DNA of 64,000 nucleotides from an uncultured Poribacteria bacterium (GCA_951828385.1 OX639973.1:2343200-2407199), one strand, 5' to 3'. Shown: positions 17,770-26,390, counted from the stretch's first letter. The notes: generated from the sequence alone by a model not told the origin. Translations and numbers: made by a program.

Positions 17770-18582
17770 CTAAGATGAACCGTTAGCATCAACGGCCTCG
17801 CTTAAACTTAAAGTTTGCTCAAATGCCTCAAGGCTCGGTGTCTGTAATGCTTCGCGGCGCAACTGTCTGAGATGCTGCACTGCGTCAATGCGCTCAAGCA
17901 CTGATGCCACTGTTTGCAAGTCGCGTGCGTTGAAACGCACCTCCAAATTTTCAAGGATGCCCTCAATAAGGCTTTCTCGTGTTCCGCGTTCAATGCCTTG
18001 TTGTAGGAAATGTTGAATAACCGATGATTCTTGCATGATCGTCTCCATTATAGTCTCACGAATGGTTGGATAATCAAATACTAACCCGCCCAAAATCGCT
18101 AAATCTGCCAAATAATCCGCCTTTGCTATATCATCCTGTGGTACGGCATTGGCAGCCTCAACGCATTGCCGGATCCACTCCTTAGGTTCCATATTTTCAG
18201 GGTGTTTCATCAACGGCGTAAAAGGTATCAAGCCTTTCATCCCTGCTTCCAGAAACGAGGAACCTTCCAAATCGTACAGCCGGATCACCTTGTATCGGAT
18301 GCGAATCTCATAGTCTTGCATCTCTTGAATATATTCACCGGGGTCCGTCCTGCCCGCCCGCGGGTGCAGGTAGATAACATGTGAATAAACAGGTAACTGA
18401 AAAGACTCAATCCCTCTACCAGCATAACCTGCCATCCTATACGGCATCGGTACCTCTCTGCTGTCGTGCGTTTGCATCTCCAAATGCACAATAACTTCTT
18501 TGCCGTGGACGTTCGCGCGTATAAAACTATCAGCACGATTGGATTTAACAGTAGGCTGCTCGGTTTCAAGCACCTCAATCAC
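17770..18582 (-). CDS. Rpn/PD-(D/E)XK-type transposase-nuclease family protein, start in doubt
   Basis: 270 aa from GTG 18582. It reads HLEMQTHDSREVPMPYRMAGY and carries the C-terminal helical part IERGTRESLIEGILENLE, typical of Rpn-like proteins (recombination-promoting nuclease). HGKEVIVHLEMQ holds the Glu-x-Gln of the PD-(D/E)XK core. Coding similarity clearly extends upstream in frame to 18693 (YDTVSKVLIHQNPGDWLRF), but no ATG, GTG or TTG start occurs there before the TAG at 18694-18696. The gene may have lost its start and be decaying. Confidence 0.75.
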   Translation of the reverse strand: MIEVLETEQPTVKSNRADSFIRANVHGKEVIVHLEMQTHDSREVPMPYRMAGYAGRGIESFQLPVYSHVIYLHPRAGRTDPGEYIQEMQDYEIRIRYKVIRLYDLEGSSFLEAGMKGLIPFTPLMKHPENMEPKEWIRQCVEAANAVPQDDIAKADYLADLAILGGLVFDYPTIRETIMETIMQESSVIQHFLQQGIERGTRESLIEGILENLEVRFNARDLQTVASVLERIDAVQHLRQLRREALQTPSLEAFEQTLSLSEAVDANGSS

Positions 18583-18850
18583 CTCTGCTCCCGGGATGCC
18601 GAGGCTAAACCTTAACCAGTCCCCAGGGTTTTGGTGAATCAGTACTTTTGAAACAGTATCATATTGTCCGCGCGCGTTGGAAGCTGAAAGTTCCTATTTT
18701 CTTGCCATATCGGATACACTTATTGCGGATGCAATGTCTGCACTGTTCTCTCCATTCGCGTTAATACGTCGCTGTTGCAGTTTACCATACATCGACCGTG
18801 AGTGTCAAATAATTTTGGGTTCCTGCAGAGTTATTTATGTTCGGGCAATT

Positions 18851-18924
18851 GTGACGTTTGAATGTGACGTGTTTAAACGTCACTGTGACGTGCAGATGTC
18901 AAGCGGCCCGTGGGAATGTGACGT
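18851..18924. promoter_or_regulatory. Cluster of five GTGACGT sites
   Basis: GTGACGT occurs at 18851, 18864, 18885 and 18918, and ACGTCAC at 18877. The pair at 18864-18870 and 18877-18883 forms a palindrome GTGACGT-GTTTAA-ACGTCAC. Possibly operator sites for an unknown regulator of the VOC gene downstream or the Rpn-type gene. Confidence 0.45.
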
Positions 18925-19019
18925 TTTTTGCTATTTTTTCCGTGTGAGGTGTTCGCTTGATTCAATTTTAACTTTTAGTTATGAATACACTTTAATTATA
19001 TAACGTTCTCGTTAAAAAA

Positions 19020-19037
19020 TGTTACACCAGTGTAACA
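19020..19037. promoter_or_regulatory. TGTTACAC-CA-GTGTAACA palindrome
   Basis: Perfect 8-bp arms around a 2-bp centre, followed by TTTGG. A half-site GTGTAACATTTTGG recurs at 19133-19146. This looks like a dimeric repressor site, but the regulator is not identified. Confidence 0.45.
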
Positions 19038-19241
19038 TTTGGCGTACAGGGCATATCGGCAGAGAATCCAGTGGATATAAGGGTTCATAGTCGTTTTATT
19101 TTCCGATTTTCCGCGGTGAAAAAAATAATTTGGTGTAACATTTTGGATCCTGTGAACAGCATCAGGGTCAAACATGAATCCTATTTCCTGTATAGTATAA
19201 TTATATCATGTATTTGTGCAGGTGTCAAGTTTTTTACTTTC

Positions 19242-19270
19242 TTGAATATTGGTGGAAAATCTGTTAGGAT
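19242..19270 (+). promoter_or_regulatory. Promoter of VOC gene 19302
   Basis: TTGAAT, 17 bp, TAGGAT, about 30 bp before the ATG; AGGAGGA ribosome-binding site at 19290-19296. Confidence 0.5.
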
Positions 19271-19301
19271 ATTGGAGAAAGAAAAAACAGGAGGATGGAC
19301 G

Positions 19302-19697
19302 ATGGCAAACAATGCAACACTTGAGAGAATCTACCCATTTTTTATCGTTAAAAACCTTGCGGAGTCAATAGACTTCTACAATCAAAAACTCGGTTTCGAG
19401 ACAGATATGCTTATCCCAGAAGATGATCCATTTTTCGCGATCGTGTCTCGCGATAACGTGCGGATACTCCTCAAACATATCACTGAAGATATTCATCCAG
19501 TACCGAACCACACACGGCACGAGTGGGCAAGATGGGATGCGTTCATTCTGGTTTCTGATCCTGACGCGTTGTTTGCTGAGTTTCAGTCTCGTGGATTGGC
19601 GTTCCACGAACCGCTTGCGGACACCGACGACGGTCTCCGTGCTTTTGAACTCAAGGATCGTGATGGGTATGTTTTGTGTTTTGGGAGATCGCTTTGA
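19302..19697 (+). CDS. VOC family protein
   Basis: 131 aa from the ATG with a strong AGGAGGA site; the longer open frame upstream is not supported. Glyoxalase fold: ERIYPFFIVKNLAESIDFYNQKLGFETDML, then DPDALFAEFQSRGLAFHEPL and ELKDRDGYVLCFG. It is similar to bleomycin-binding or lactoylglutathione-type proteins; the substrate is not readable. Its last third is repeated twice downstream (20178-20330 and 20991-21109). Confidence 0.88.
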   Translation: MANNATLERIYPFFIVKNLAESIDFYNQKLGFETDMLIPEDDPFFAIVSRDNVRILLKHITEDIHPVPNHTRHEWARWDAFILVSDPDALFAEFQSRGLAFHEPLADTDDGLRAFELKDRDGYVLCFGRSL

Positions 19698-19858
19698 GCG
19701 GAGAATTATCTGAATCGCGGATTACACGGATTACGCAGATTTACGCGGAAGGAGTTCTCTCGCTCCAGCGGAGCAACATGTCTATAGCCAAAACGTCTAA
19801 CAAGGCCGGCACTCCAGCGGAGTGTTATGTTTGAGAAATTTCCAAAGTTGGGTATAAA
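19698..19858. repeat. 161-bp segment duplicated at 20331-20491
   Basis: Begins GCGGAGAATT and ends GGGTATAAA in both places, with only scattered differences. It contains palindromes GCTCC-AGC-GGAGC and ACTCC-AGC-GGAGT. The second copy follows a copy of the VOC 3' end, so about 310 bp were duplicated together. Confidence 0.85.
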
Positions 19859-19894
19859 CAAAAGGCAGGACTGTTTGCCTGCCAATGATTAGCA

Positions 19895-20098
19895 TTATTT
19901 TGACCGGCTGAATCTTTTCACAGCATCATTGAGTGCTTTGATGTATGCTGCCTGTGCTTTCTTTACTTTAGATGTATGACTCCTATTTGAAACACGAACT
20001 GCTTCCTGAACCGCATCAATTGCCCTACGAACTGCTTCACTATCAGCTCCACTTTTTCTGACAGTAGAGAATATATAGTCAGTTTTCATACGAGACAT
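19895..20098 (-). CDS. Small basic helical protein, unknown
   Basis: 67 aa, rich in Lys, Arg, Ala and Ser, with helix-forming text AVRRAIDAVQEAVRVSN and KAQAAYIKALNDAVKRF. AAGGAGG lies 8 bases before the ATG, which supports real translation. No family is recognised. It lies between the two copies of the VOC-tail duplication, on the opposite strand. Confidence 0.55.
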   Translation of the reverse strand: MSRMKTDYIFSTVRKSGADSEAVRRAIDAVQEAVRVSNRSHTSKVKKAQAAYIKALNDAVKRFSRSK

Positions 20099-20177
20099 CA
20101 GTTTGTCCTCCTTGTTAGTAAAGACAATTTAAATTATATATCTGTTCGCAAAAAATTGCAACTTAAATTTTTATTTT

Positions 20178-20330
20178 ATCTGGGTTTCCGATCCCGACGC
20201 GCTGTTTGCTGAGTATCAGTCTCGTGGGTTGGAATTCCACGAACCCCTCGCAAATACCGACGACGGTCTCCGCGCCTTTGAACTCAAGGATTATGACGGG
20301 TATGTTTTGTGTTTTGGGAGATCGCTTTGA
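20178..20330 (+). pseudogene. VOC gene 3' fragment, copy 2
   Basis: Reads IWVSDPDALFAEYQSRG and on to FGRSL and stop, matching residues about 81-131 of the VOC protein at 19302. No start or N-terminal part is present. Confidence 0.85.
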
Positions 20331-20491
20331 GCGGAGAATTGTCTGAATCGCGGATTACACGGATTACGCAGATTTACGCGGAAGGCGTTCTCTCGTTCCA
20401 GCGGAGCAACATGTCTATAGCCAATACGTCTAACAAGACCGGCACTCCAGCGGAGTGCTATGTTTGAGAAATTTCCAAAGTTGGGTATAAA
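20331..20491. repeat. Second copy of the 161-bp segment
   Basis: Same length and order as 19698-19858. Differences include CGTTCC for CGCTCC before AGCGGAGC. Confidence 0.85.
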
Positions 20492-20542
20492 TGATGGGAA
20501 ACCACTTTGATAGGAGATGGAATGAAAATGGGCAATTCTATG

Positions 20543-20878
20543 CTAATTCTTTGTAGCATTTTGTGAGAGAAATACTGCTAAATCCTCACATTTACCCACA
20601 TGAAAGTCAACACTGACCTGCTTCAGTATAGCGTCAAGTTTTCCCGCTTTTACGTCTTCCTTTAACTGCTTGTCCCACGCTTGCCAATCTGCTTCAAGAA
20701 CTTGATAAAGCGTATTTTCAAGGGTTTCTAATAATACGGCTTGTGTATCTGCCTCATACTTCACCTTGGGATGTTCCTGTATCCATCCTATCCATCGCTT
20801 GCCATTTTTTTCGATTTTGGCGGTATAGATCTCGCCATCTTCCACATCATGAATTTTAACGGTTTGGATGTGGTCCAT
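20543..20878 (-). CDS. HicB-like small protein
   Basis: 111 aa. The pattern DGEIYTAKIEKNGKRWIGWIQEHPKVKYEADTQAVLLETLENTL is like the partial RNase-H fold of HicB antitoxins (strand, strand, then a helix with LLxxLxxxL). The C-terminal half is helical and acidic. AGGAG lies 6 bases before the ATG. No HicA-type toxin is next to it. Stand-alone HicB-like proteins of this form occur in many environmental genomes; the role is open. Confidence 0.55.
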   Translation of the reverse strand: MDHIQTVKIHDVEDGEIYTAKIEKNGKRWIGWIQEHPKVKYEADTQAVLLETLENTLYQVLEADWQAWDKQLKEDVKAGKLDAILKQVSVDFHVGKCEDLAVFLSQNATKN

Positions 20879-20990
20879 GTTTTGCTCCTCCGATAAGGTC
20901 TACCTGCACGATATTTGGTAATACAGTATTATGTGATAATTGGGGTGAAAAGTCAAATTTATTCTCAATGTCCAAGCGTACCGTTTGCTG

Positions 20991-21109
20991 AGTTGCAGTC
21001 GCGTGAACTGGCGTTCCACGAACCGATCGCCGACACCGACGACGGTCTCCGCGCTTTTGAACTCAAGGATCATGATGGATATGTGTTGTGTTTTGGGAAA
21101 CCACTTTGA
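20991..21109 (+). pseudogene. VOC gene 3' fragment, copy 3
   Basis: From PFAELQSRELAFHEPIADT to CFGKPL and stop, again the C-terminal third of the VOC protein. The short preceding frame (from 20915) is not related. It is more diverged than copy 2. Confidence 0.8.
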
Positions 21110-21147
21110 ATAGATAAGCGGTAAAATGGATAATAAAAATTCAAGGT

Positions 21148-23595
21148 TTAAGGAGCTAAGAGTTTTACACAACGGAATCCAGTAGTGTTACTCGTACGCA
21201 CTGGTGAATCGCTGGAGCGATAAGCAATTCGCACGTAGTTTGCATTACTGGACCAGGAACCACCACGCAATACACGGCTAGCGTTGAGATTCTTAAAATC
21301 ACGAACAATACTATAAATACTCCCACCAGCAACGGGATTTCGACGCGCAGAGTTGGCATAAAAGCTGCTGCTATACGCGTCAAGACACCACTCCGATACA
21401 TTTCCTACCATATCATATAGTCCATAAGGATTCGCTTGGTAATTGCCAATACGGGTGGCACTACCAACATTCTGGTCATAGTTTGCTGTTTGGGAATTAA
21501 CCAGATTACCCGACAGATAGTTGTTGACCAATCCACCACGCGCTGCCTTCTCCCATTCTGCTTCCGTTGGTAGGCGTTTCCCTTTCCACTGTGCATACGC
21601 CATAGCTGCATACCAGCTTACCCAAGTAACAGGGTGATTACCTTTCCCGTACGGATATCTATTTCCAATCCAATGTTTCAAGTAATCACCATCATGGTAT
21701 GCCTGAAGAATGCGATCTTTTCGCCACTGTGGATTGGCATCAACAAATTTTTTATAATCCTCATTAGTTACCTCATACTTGTCAATGTAAAATGAATTAA
21801 CATAAACTGTATGCACTGGTTTCTCATCGGAATACGCAGCAGCATCGTTACTTCCTATACGAAAGTTGCCAGCAGGAATCAGAACCATTCCTGCTAATTC
21901 CATGGAATTGCGTGTTGGAAGTTGCAATGGACTAACCCTGGAAGTCGATCTTTGAATCTCTGTGTCCTTTTCAGCAAGCTGCCTTTTCAACTTTTTGTTT
22001 TCGCTATTAAGTGTCCTTTTTTCGTCTTCCAGCCTCTGAGAACCATCTTTCAGCGTTTGAAAGTTGCTCGAAAGTTGTTGAATTTCAATATCCTTGGCTT
22101 TAACTTTATGAAGAGCCGCGTTTTTTTCTTCTATTTGTGCTGCTAATACCGCAGCACAAACGACTAAGACTATACCGAAGAAAAATGTAAGATACTGCCA
22201 AATATTAGTCTCAGACTTTGGTGTTGGTGCCACAGGGTCTGGTGTTGTTGGGCCAGGATTTGATATTGGATTAGGAGGTGATGGTTTCGTAAGAGACGGG
22301 GACACTGGCTTAGTCGACTTTGAAGGCACAAAATGTAACAGATTTATAGTGTCCAAAAGTTGACGGGCAGGCTGATAGTGTGGATCAATCCTTAAGGCTG
22401 CATTTGCCGCCACTGTCGCCCTGATGTTACTGCCCGATTTAAAATAGGCAAGACCCAACGCATGGTGTGCTTCTTTATAGTTAGGCTCGTCTTTTATCAG
22501 TTGCTCAAACGTGTTAATGGCATCGGCATACCGTTTACTGTGTAAAAAAACACGCCCGATACCGTAGCGTGCCTTCTCATAGTTGGGGTCAAGTGCTATC
22601 GCCTTTCGGAACTCTGCAAGTGCCTCGTTATACCGTTCATCGTTTAGAAGTACCTCCCCCCGATTGCTACAGGTATTGGCATTCGGTTTTGGCAATATCG
22701 CTTCCAAGGGTGCTAATTGATCAATAGAAGTTTTAGCACAAAAGTCCTTCAACGTTGCTGCCAACTGTTGAACGTCAGGCGATAACTTTTCAAGTTCTTG
22801 GAAAATGTCTGATTGGTCAGGATTTTCAAAATCCTCCTTTGAAAATAGTAAGCCTCTTTCGGTTTTATCTTTAACCCGATTCCAAAGTTCAGGTTTTTCT
22901 GCCAAACTCAGAAAGGAAAGGTAAATAACCAATTCCGAGAAATAGTCAACCTTTTCGTTGGCTTGACCACCACTTACCATTCTTGTCGGGTGTTGGTATT
23001 CCGGTAGTCCGACAATTTGTTCTGGCTGCCCTTGAAGCGTTGGAACAAACAAACCGTCATAGTCTATCAATTTGAGTTTGACATCAACCCCATTTTGTTT
23101 GATCAGGATATTTCCATCTTGCAAATCGCCGTGTGAAACCCCATGTTTATGAAGAATAGCAACCATTTCCTGAAAATCATCTGCTATAACTTTAAAGATG
23201 TGAGGACTCTGCAAATTTTGTTCAATAGACTCACGGAGTGATACGCCCTCTACCCATTCCATGCGTGTGATAGGGTGCTTTTTCCCCATCACCATAATGC
23301 CTTCAGGTTCATACCTAAAATCAACAAACCAAGGCAGGCTCACCTGTCGCAAATAATCTGATATTTTTTCGTAGCGAATTTGTGCATCGTCAATACCTTT
23401 CGTCCAACAACGCAATGCCAAGGTTTTAGACGCTACATCAATAGGGAAAACGATTGAAAATCCTCCTGCGTATGACAGCACGAAGTTGTCTTTCCCCACC
23501 TTAACTTTTCCACCTTTGAGGTTTGGATCTTGCAAACTTAAATGAGGATAGTTCCGCACTGCCGTAGTATATTCGGCGGGGCTTGGCCACTGCAT
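21148..23595 (-). CDS. Protein kinase - TPR - membrane - coiled coil - FGE/C-type-lectin-fold protein
   Basis: 815 aa. Kinase domain (about 1-300) with GGFSIVF loop, HGDLQDGN catalytic loop and IDYDG in place of DFG; the usual VAIK lysine appears as LALRCW. Three TPR units (about 310-415), a Pro-rich linker, one membrane segment (about 465-487) and a coiled coil follow. The C-terminus is a formylglycine-generating-enzyme/SUMF1-like domain (about 560-815: MVLIPAGNFRIGS, RLPTEAEWEKAARGG, YDMVGNVSEW, RVLRGGSW, GFRCV). It is the last gene of a vWA / PP2C / kinase operon, 20 bp after PP2C. Predicted role: phosphorylation-controlled sensor or conflict protein, with the terminal fold as ligand-binding part. 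Confidence 0.9.
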   Translation of the reverse strand: MQWPSPAEYTTAVRNYPHLSLQDPNLKGGKVKVGKDNFVLSYAGGFSIVFPIDVASKTLALRCWTKGIDDAQIRYEKISDYLRQVSLPWFVDFRYEPEGIMVMGKKHPITRMEWVEGVSLRESIEQNLQSPHIFKVIADDFQEMVAILHKHGVSHGDLQDGNILIKQNGVDVKLKLIDYDGLFVPTLQGQPEQIVGLPEYQHPTRMVSGGQANEKVDYFSELVIYLSFLSLAEKPELWNRVKDKTERGLLFSKEDFENPDQSDIFQELEKLSPDVQQLAATLKDFCAKTSIDQLAPLEAILPKPNANTCSNRGEVLLNDERYNEALAEFRKAIALDPNYEKARYGIGRVFLHSKRYADAINTFEQLIKDEPNYKEAHHALGLAYFKSGSNIRATVAANAALRIDPHYQPARQLLDTINLLHFVPSKSTKPVSPSLTKPSPPNPISNPGPTTPDPVAPTPKSETNIWQYLTFFFGIVLVVCAAVLAAQIEEKNAALHKVKAKDIEIQQLSSNFQTLKDGSQRLEDEKRTLNSENKKLKRQLAEKDTEIQRSTSRVSPLQLPTRNSMELAGMVLIPAGNFRIGSNDAAAYSDEKPVHTVYVNSFYIDKYEVTNEDYKKFVDANPQWRKDRILQAYHDGDYLKHWIGNRYPYGKGNHPVTWVSWYAAMAYAQWKGKRLPTEAEWEKAARGGLVNNYLSGNLVNSQTANYDQNVGSATRIGNYQANPYGLYDMVGNVSEWCLDAYSSSFYANSARRNPVAGGSIYSIVRDFKNLNASRVLRGGSWSSNANYVRIAYRSSDSPVRTSNTTGFRCVKLLAP
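21174..21255 (-). other. Possible variable region of the FGE domain
   Basis: In the codons after RGGSW, nearly all positions that vary in retroelement-diversified C-type-lectin proteins end in C or T: TCC AGT AAT, AAC TAC, ATT, TAT, TCC AGC GAT, AGT AAC ACT ACT. This is expected if they derive from AAY codons by adenine mutagenesis. No template repeat or reverse transcriptase was seen in the window. Confidence 0.4.
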
Positions 23596-23615
23596 CCTTT
23601 GCTCCTGTTATTTTA

Positions 23616-24539
23616 CTAACTTTTATTGAGTAAAATCAAGACGAGAATGATAGCTCCGACAACAAATCCAAAAATTCCAGCCAGTATAACCCAAAAGACA
23701 AACGCTAAGTCATTAACAGGTGATTCAACATCTTCTGAAGTTTGTACTTCCAAAGAAAGCACCTCCGCGTCTTCCTCGGTTTCAGGTGGCTCAGTTTCTT
23801 CAATCGAAATTAACATTAACGTTACATCGTCATTTACCAAACGAATATTTTCGTTATCACGTGCTAAATCGACGAAACTATAAAATTGCTCACTAGTTCT
23901 TATCCGTTTGAGATGATTCAGAGCTTCTTCTACTTGATCAGTTTCTTCATGTTGCACAATCCATTTCGCCAAAGCATCCGTTGCTAAGATAAACATATCT
24001 CCAGATTGGATTTCACCACCTACAAATTTCGGATTGTAGTGGTTCCTCTCAGGAAAGCTAGCAAAAGCCTCCGGATGATTTGTAAAATCCTCTGATCTTT
24101 CTATCAGATGACTCTTAAATCCAGAGTGACTCTTATGAAAGAGGCAGCTATCACCTATAATTACTGCTTGCCATCTTCCTTCAGCTTTGTCAATTTCAAG
24201 CCCGATGAAAGTAGCAACAGCAGGCTCCCGGGCGTTAAATGAGTTTGTGAGATAAAATTGATTCCGTGCTTTAACTCTTTTTTCAACTCGTTTGTACCAT
24301 TCCTCTTGAATAGGAACCAACCACTCTTTCCAATTTTCTCCACTTAAAAATAGATCAGATCTCTCACAAAAATGTTTGACAAGGAGTTCCGCCCAGCATT
24401 TTGGAAAGAAAGAGCGGGTTGCACCATCTGCAACAGCATAACGGGAGTGCTCTTTGTTTACCTCAAGAGCATCCTGGCAATCATCTAAACTTTCCGCTTT
24501 TTTATGTGTAATGAAGGGGTAGATAGTTAGATTCATCAT
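23616..24539 (-). CDS. PP2C-type protein phosphatase with C-terminal membrane anchor
   Basis: 307 aa (two adjacent ATGs; the first is used here). PP2C metal motifs are present: VADGATRSFF, IIGDSCLFH, LATDALAKW and NDDVTLML. An acidic stretch (about 245-275) leads to one membrane helix near the C-terminus (VFWVILAGIFGFVVGAIILV). It begins about 4 bp after the vWA stop and is followed at 20 bp by the kinase gene. Likely role: removes phosphates placed by the neighbouring kinase, at the membrane. This matches the PP2C part of TerY-P-type triads. Confidence 0.87.
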   Translation of the reverse strand: MMNLTIYPFITHKKAESLDDCQDALEVNKEHSRYAVADGATRSFFPKCWAELLVKHFCERSDLFLSGENWKEWLVPIQEEWYKRVEKRVKARNQFYLTNSFNAREPAVATFIGLEIDKAEGRWQAVIIGDSCLFHKSHSGFKSHLIERSEDFTNHPEAFASFPERNHYNPKFVGGEIQSGDMFILATDALAKWIVQHEETDQVEEALNHLKRIRTSEQFYSFVDLARDNENIRLVNDDVTLMLISIEETEPPETEEDAEVLSLEVQTSEDVESPVNDLAFVFWVILAGIFGFVVGAIILVLILLNKS

Positions 24540-24543
24540 CACT

Positions 24544-25785
24544 TTAGTCAGCAGGTGCGGGAAGAACTCGAACTCCCGTAAAACCCGTACTACCGAATTG
24601 CAAGAGTTGAATCATCAAAACTTCATCGGCATTATACACAAAACATCTCGCCCCTGGCTCCGGTGAAAATCCTGCTTCCTCCGCCGCTTTAAACAATTCT
24701 GGAGGTAAGGCACTAGAGATATCAAAGAGATATTCTGCCAATGGCTGACCTGAAAACTGATCTGTGTTATGCGACAAAGGCTTTACTATATTGCCTTTGT
24801 TAGTAATATGAATATTAAAAACTAGAGAGGCTCCATCTGTGGTGCGGGAATTCATTATTTTTCTTGCCGCATCTGCTGCTAAATCGGGACGGGTAGCGGC
24901 ACCATCCGTAATGTTGATGACTATTGGAGGAAAAGCGTCAGGCCTGTCAGAAATCCAATCCTCAATTATCTCTGCAGCACGTTCAAATGCCTTATGCATC
25001 GGTGTCTGACTATTTGCCTTAGGTTCTAACCATATTGGCACCTCACTTTCAATCTCAATTACTCCCCCTGCTCCATCGGGTATAAGCTTTTTGACTTTCT
25101 TTATATCAATGATGGCTGAGACAATCTCCGATATCATACCATCAACAACACAATTGACGTTCTCGCCATAACCAATCACGGAAATATGACATCGTTCTCT
25201 AATTGTGTCTCCGCTTCGGCATGCTAAAACGATGTTTTCAATGACAGAATTGACTGCCTGTGTTGCCCGTTCTGCCTTGGTTCCATCTCCAAAGGATTCC
25301 GACATTGACCAAGATTGATCGACCAAGATGATGATACAACCTGGATTAGATGTTCCAATAGGCACATTGCTATATTCAGTTTTTGACGACGTTCCGATAG
25401 GAACAATGCTATCTGCCATTTCAGCGTCCTCTTTAAGAATGCCCTTCTCAAAATCAGAAGGGACGATTTGATGAAACCGATTATGCCGAAGATTCTCGAA
25501 AAAAATCCATGAATCGCGTTCGATCCTGGGTGCGAACACACCAAAAGATGTGTCGGTTGCACTAAGATAACTTTTCAGTTGAGGAATCCCGTAATTTGCG
25601 CCGCCCGGCGATTTGCACTCTGCAATAGCGACGAATTTTCCATCAGCATCACGAAGTACAATATCAGCTGCGCGATTATCCGTCCCCATCTGAATTTCGC
25701 ATTCTTTGATAATAGAAAATTTCGAGAATTTCGGCTCAGAAAAATATGCAATGACTTCTTCTACCACTTTATCTTCTGGTTTCAT
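24544..25785 (-). CDS. HsdR-N-like nuclease domain fused to vWA domain
   Basis: 413 aa. The N-terminal part (about 1-115) resembles the HsdR_N/type I restriction N-terminal PD-(D/E)XK fold: ADIVLRDADGKFVAIAECK gives Asp and Glu-x-Lys. The vWA domain (about 148-370) has the MIDAS residues DQSWSMS, a Thr in SQTPMHKAF and Asp in NITDGAATRPD. It is the first gene of the triad. AGGAGG lies 4 bases before the ATG and a near-consensus promoter stands upstream. In known vWA/PP2C/kinase triads the vWA gene is TerY-like; fusion to a nuclease-like domain suggests a DNA-directed output. Confidence 0.85.
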   Translation of the reverse strand: MKPEDKVVEEVIAYFSEPKFSKFSIIKECEIQMGTDNRAADIVLRDADGKFVAIAECKSPGGANYGIPQLKSYLSATDTSFGVFAPRIERDSWIFFENLRHNRFHQIVPSDFEKGILKEDAEMADSIVPIGTSSKTEYSNVPIGTSNPGCIIILVDQSWSMSESFGDGTKAERATQAVNSVIENIVLACRSGDTIRERCHISVIGYGENVNCVVDGMISEIVSAIIDIKKVKKLIPDGAGGVIEIESEVPIWLEPKANSQTPMHKAFERAAEIIEDWISDRPDAFPPIVINITDGAATRPDLAADAARKIMNSRTTDGASLVFNIHITNKGNIVKPLSHNTDQFSGQPLAEYLFDISSALPPELFKAAEEAGFSPEPGARCFVYNADEVLMIQLLQFGSTGFTGVRVLPAPAD

Positions 25786-25826
25786 AAGCCTCCTGTTCTC
25801 CTGAGGTTTTGCTTTTTACCAAGTTG

Positions 25827-25854
25827 ATTATATCACATATATGAATTATGTCAA
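25827..25854 (-). promoter_or_regulatory. Promoter of the vWA/PP2C/kinase operon
   Basis: The minus strand reads TTGACA, 16 bp, TATAAT. It is close to sigma-70 consensus and about 40 bp before the vWA start. Confidence 0.75.
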
Positions 25855-26140
25855 GTTGTTTTTAAGCAAATTTTAGGGTATTAGTTCCGAAAATATAGGC
25901 GTAGTCAGCTGCTATACACATGCCGCCCTTACAGGGCTGAAGAGATAACAGGAACATTTTTCTATACACATGCCGTTCCTACGGAACTGGGGAGAATTAT
26001 ACTTCTGGCATTCAAGACAAGGCGATTTATAGTAAAGTTTAGAATTAATAGAACACTCCGTGCCGGTTCGGTTAGGAAACCGAACCATAGGTGTCAATTT
26101 AGTCAAAGTCAATCCGTCCAGACCCGATAATTTTCAAGTC

Positions 26141-26390
26141 CCGTAGGTTGGGTTGAACGGCGTTGAGAAGTGAGATATTGACATGCCAAGCACACCTGAA
26201 AGTCAATATCCTGCCATATCCATTCAAGAACGTAGTGAAACCCAACTTTACACCGTCAGCACCCCGGAAACTTCCAAGCCAAAGCGTTGGGTTTCACTCG
26301 GTCTCTGATGGATGTGGTGTATCTGGAGATAGTTGTGTTTTTCTATGATTTTTCAGGGTTTTGGCGGCATCCGTTCTACCCAACCTACGG
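26141..26390. repeat. MITE-like element with 20-bp inverted ends
   Basis: CCGTAGGTTGGGTTGAACGG at the left matches the complement of 26371-26390 with one mismatch. Internal GTGAAACCCAAC and GTTGGGTTTCAC form a second inverted pair. No open frame of note. A related end (AACCCAACCTAC) lies near 558. Confidence 0.8.

Larger units (their letters stand above)
18583..19301. other. Gene-poor 700-bp interval with operator-like repeats
   Basis: After the lost 5' end of the Rpn-type gene, the interval holds the GTGACGT cluster (18851-18924) and a TGTTACAC palindrome (19020-19037) with a third half-site at 19133. No complete gene is supported. Confidence 0.6.

Noticed and set aside
21148..23595. True sulfatase-activating formylglycine enzyme
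   Set aside because: The FGE fold is fused to a kinase and membrane anchor and no sulfatase gene is near; a binding role is more likely.
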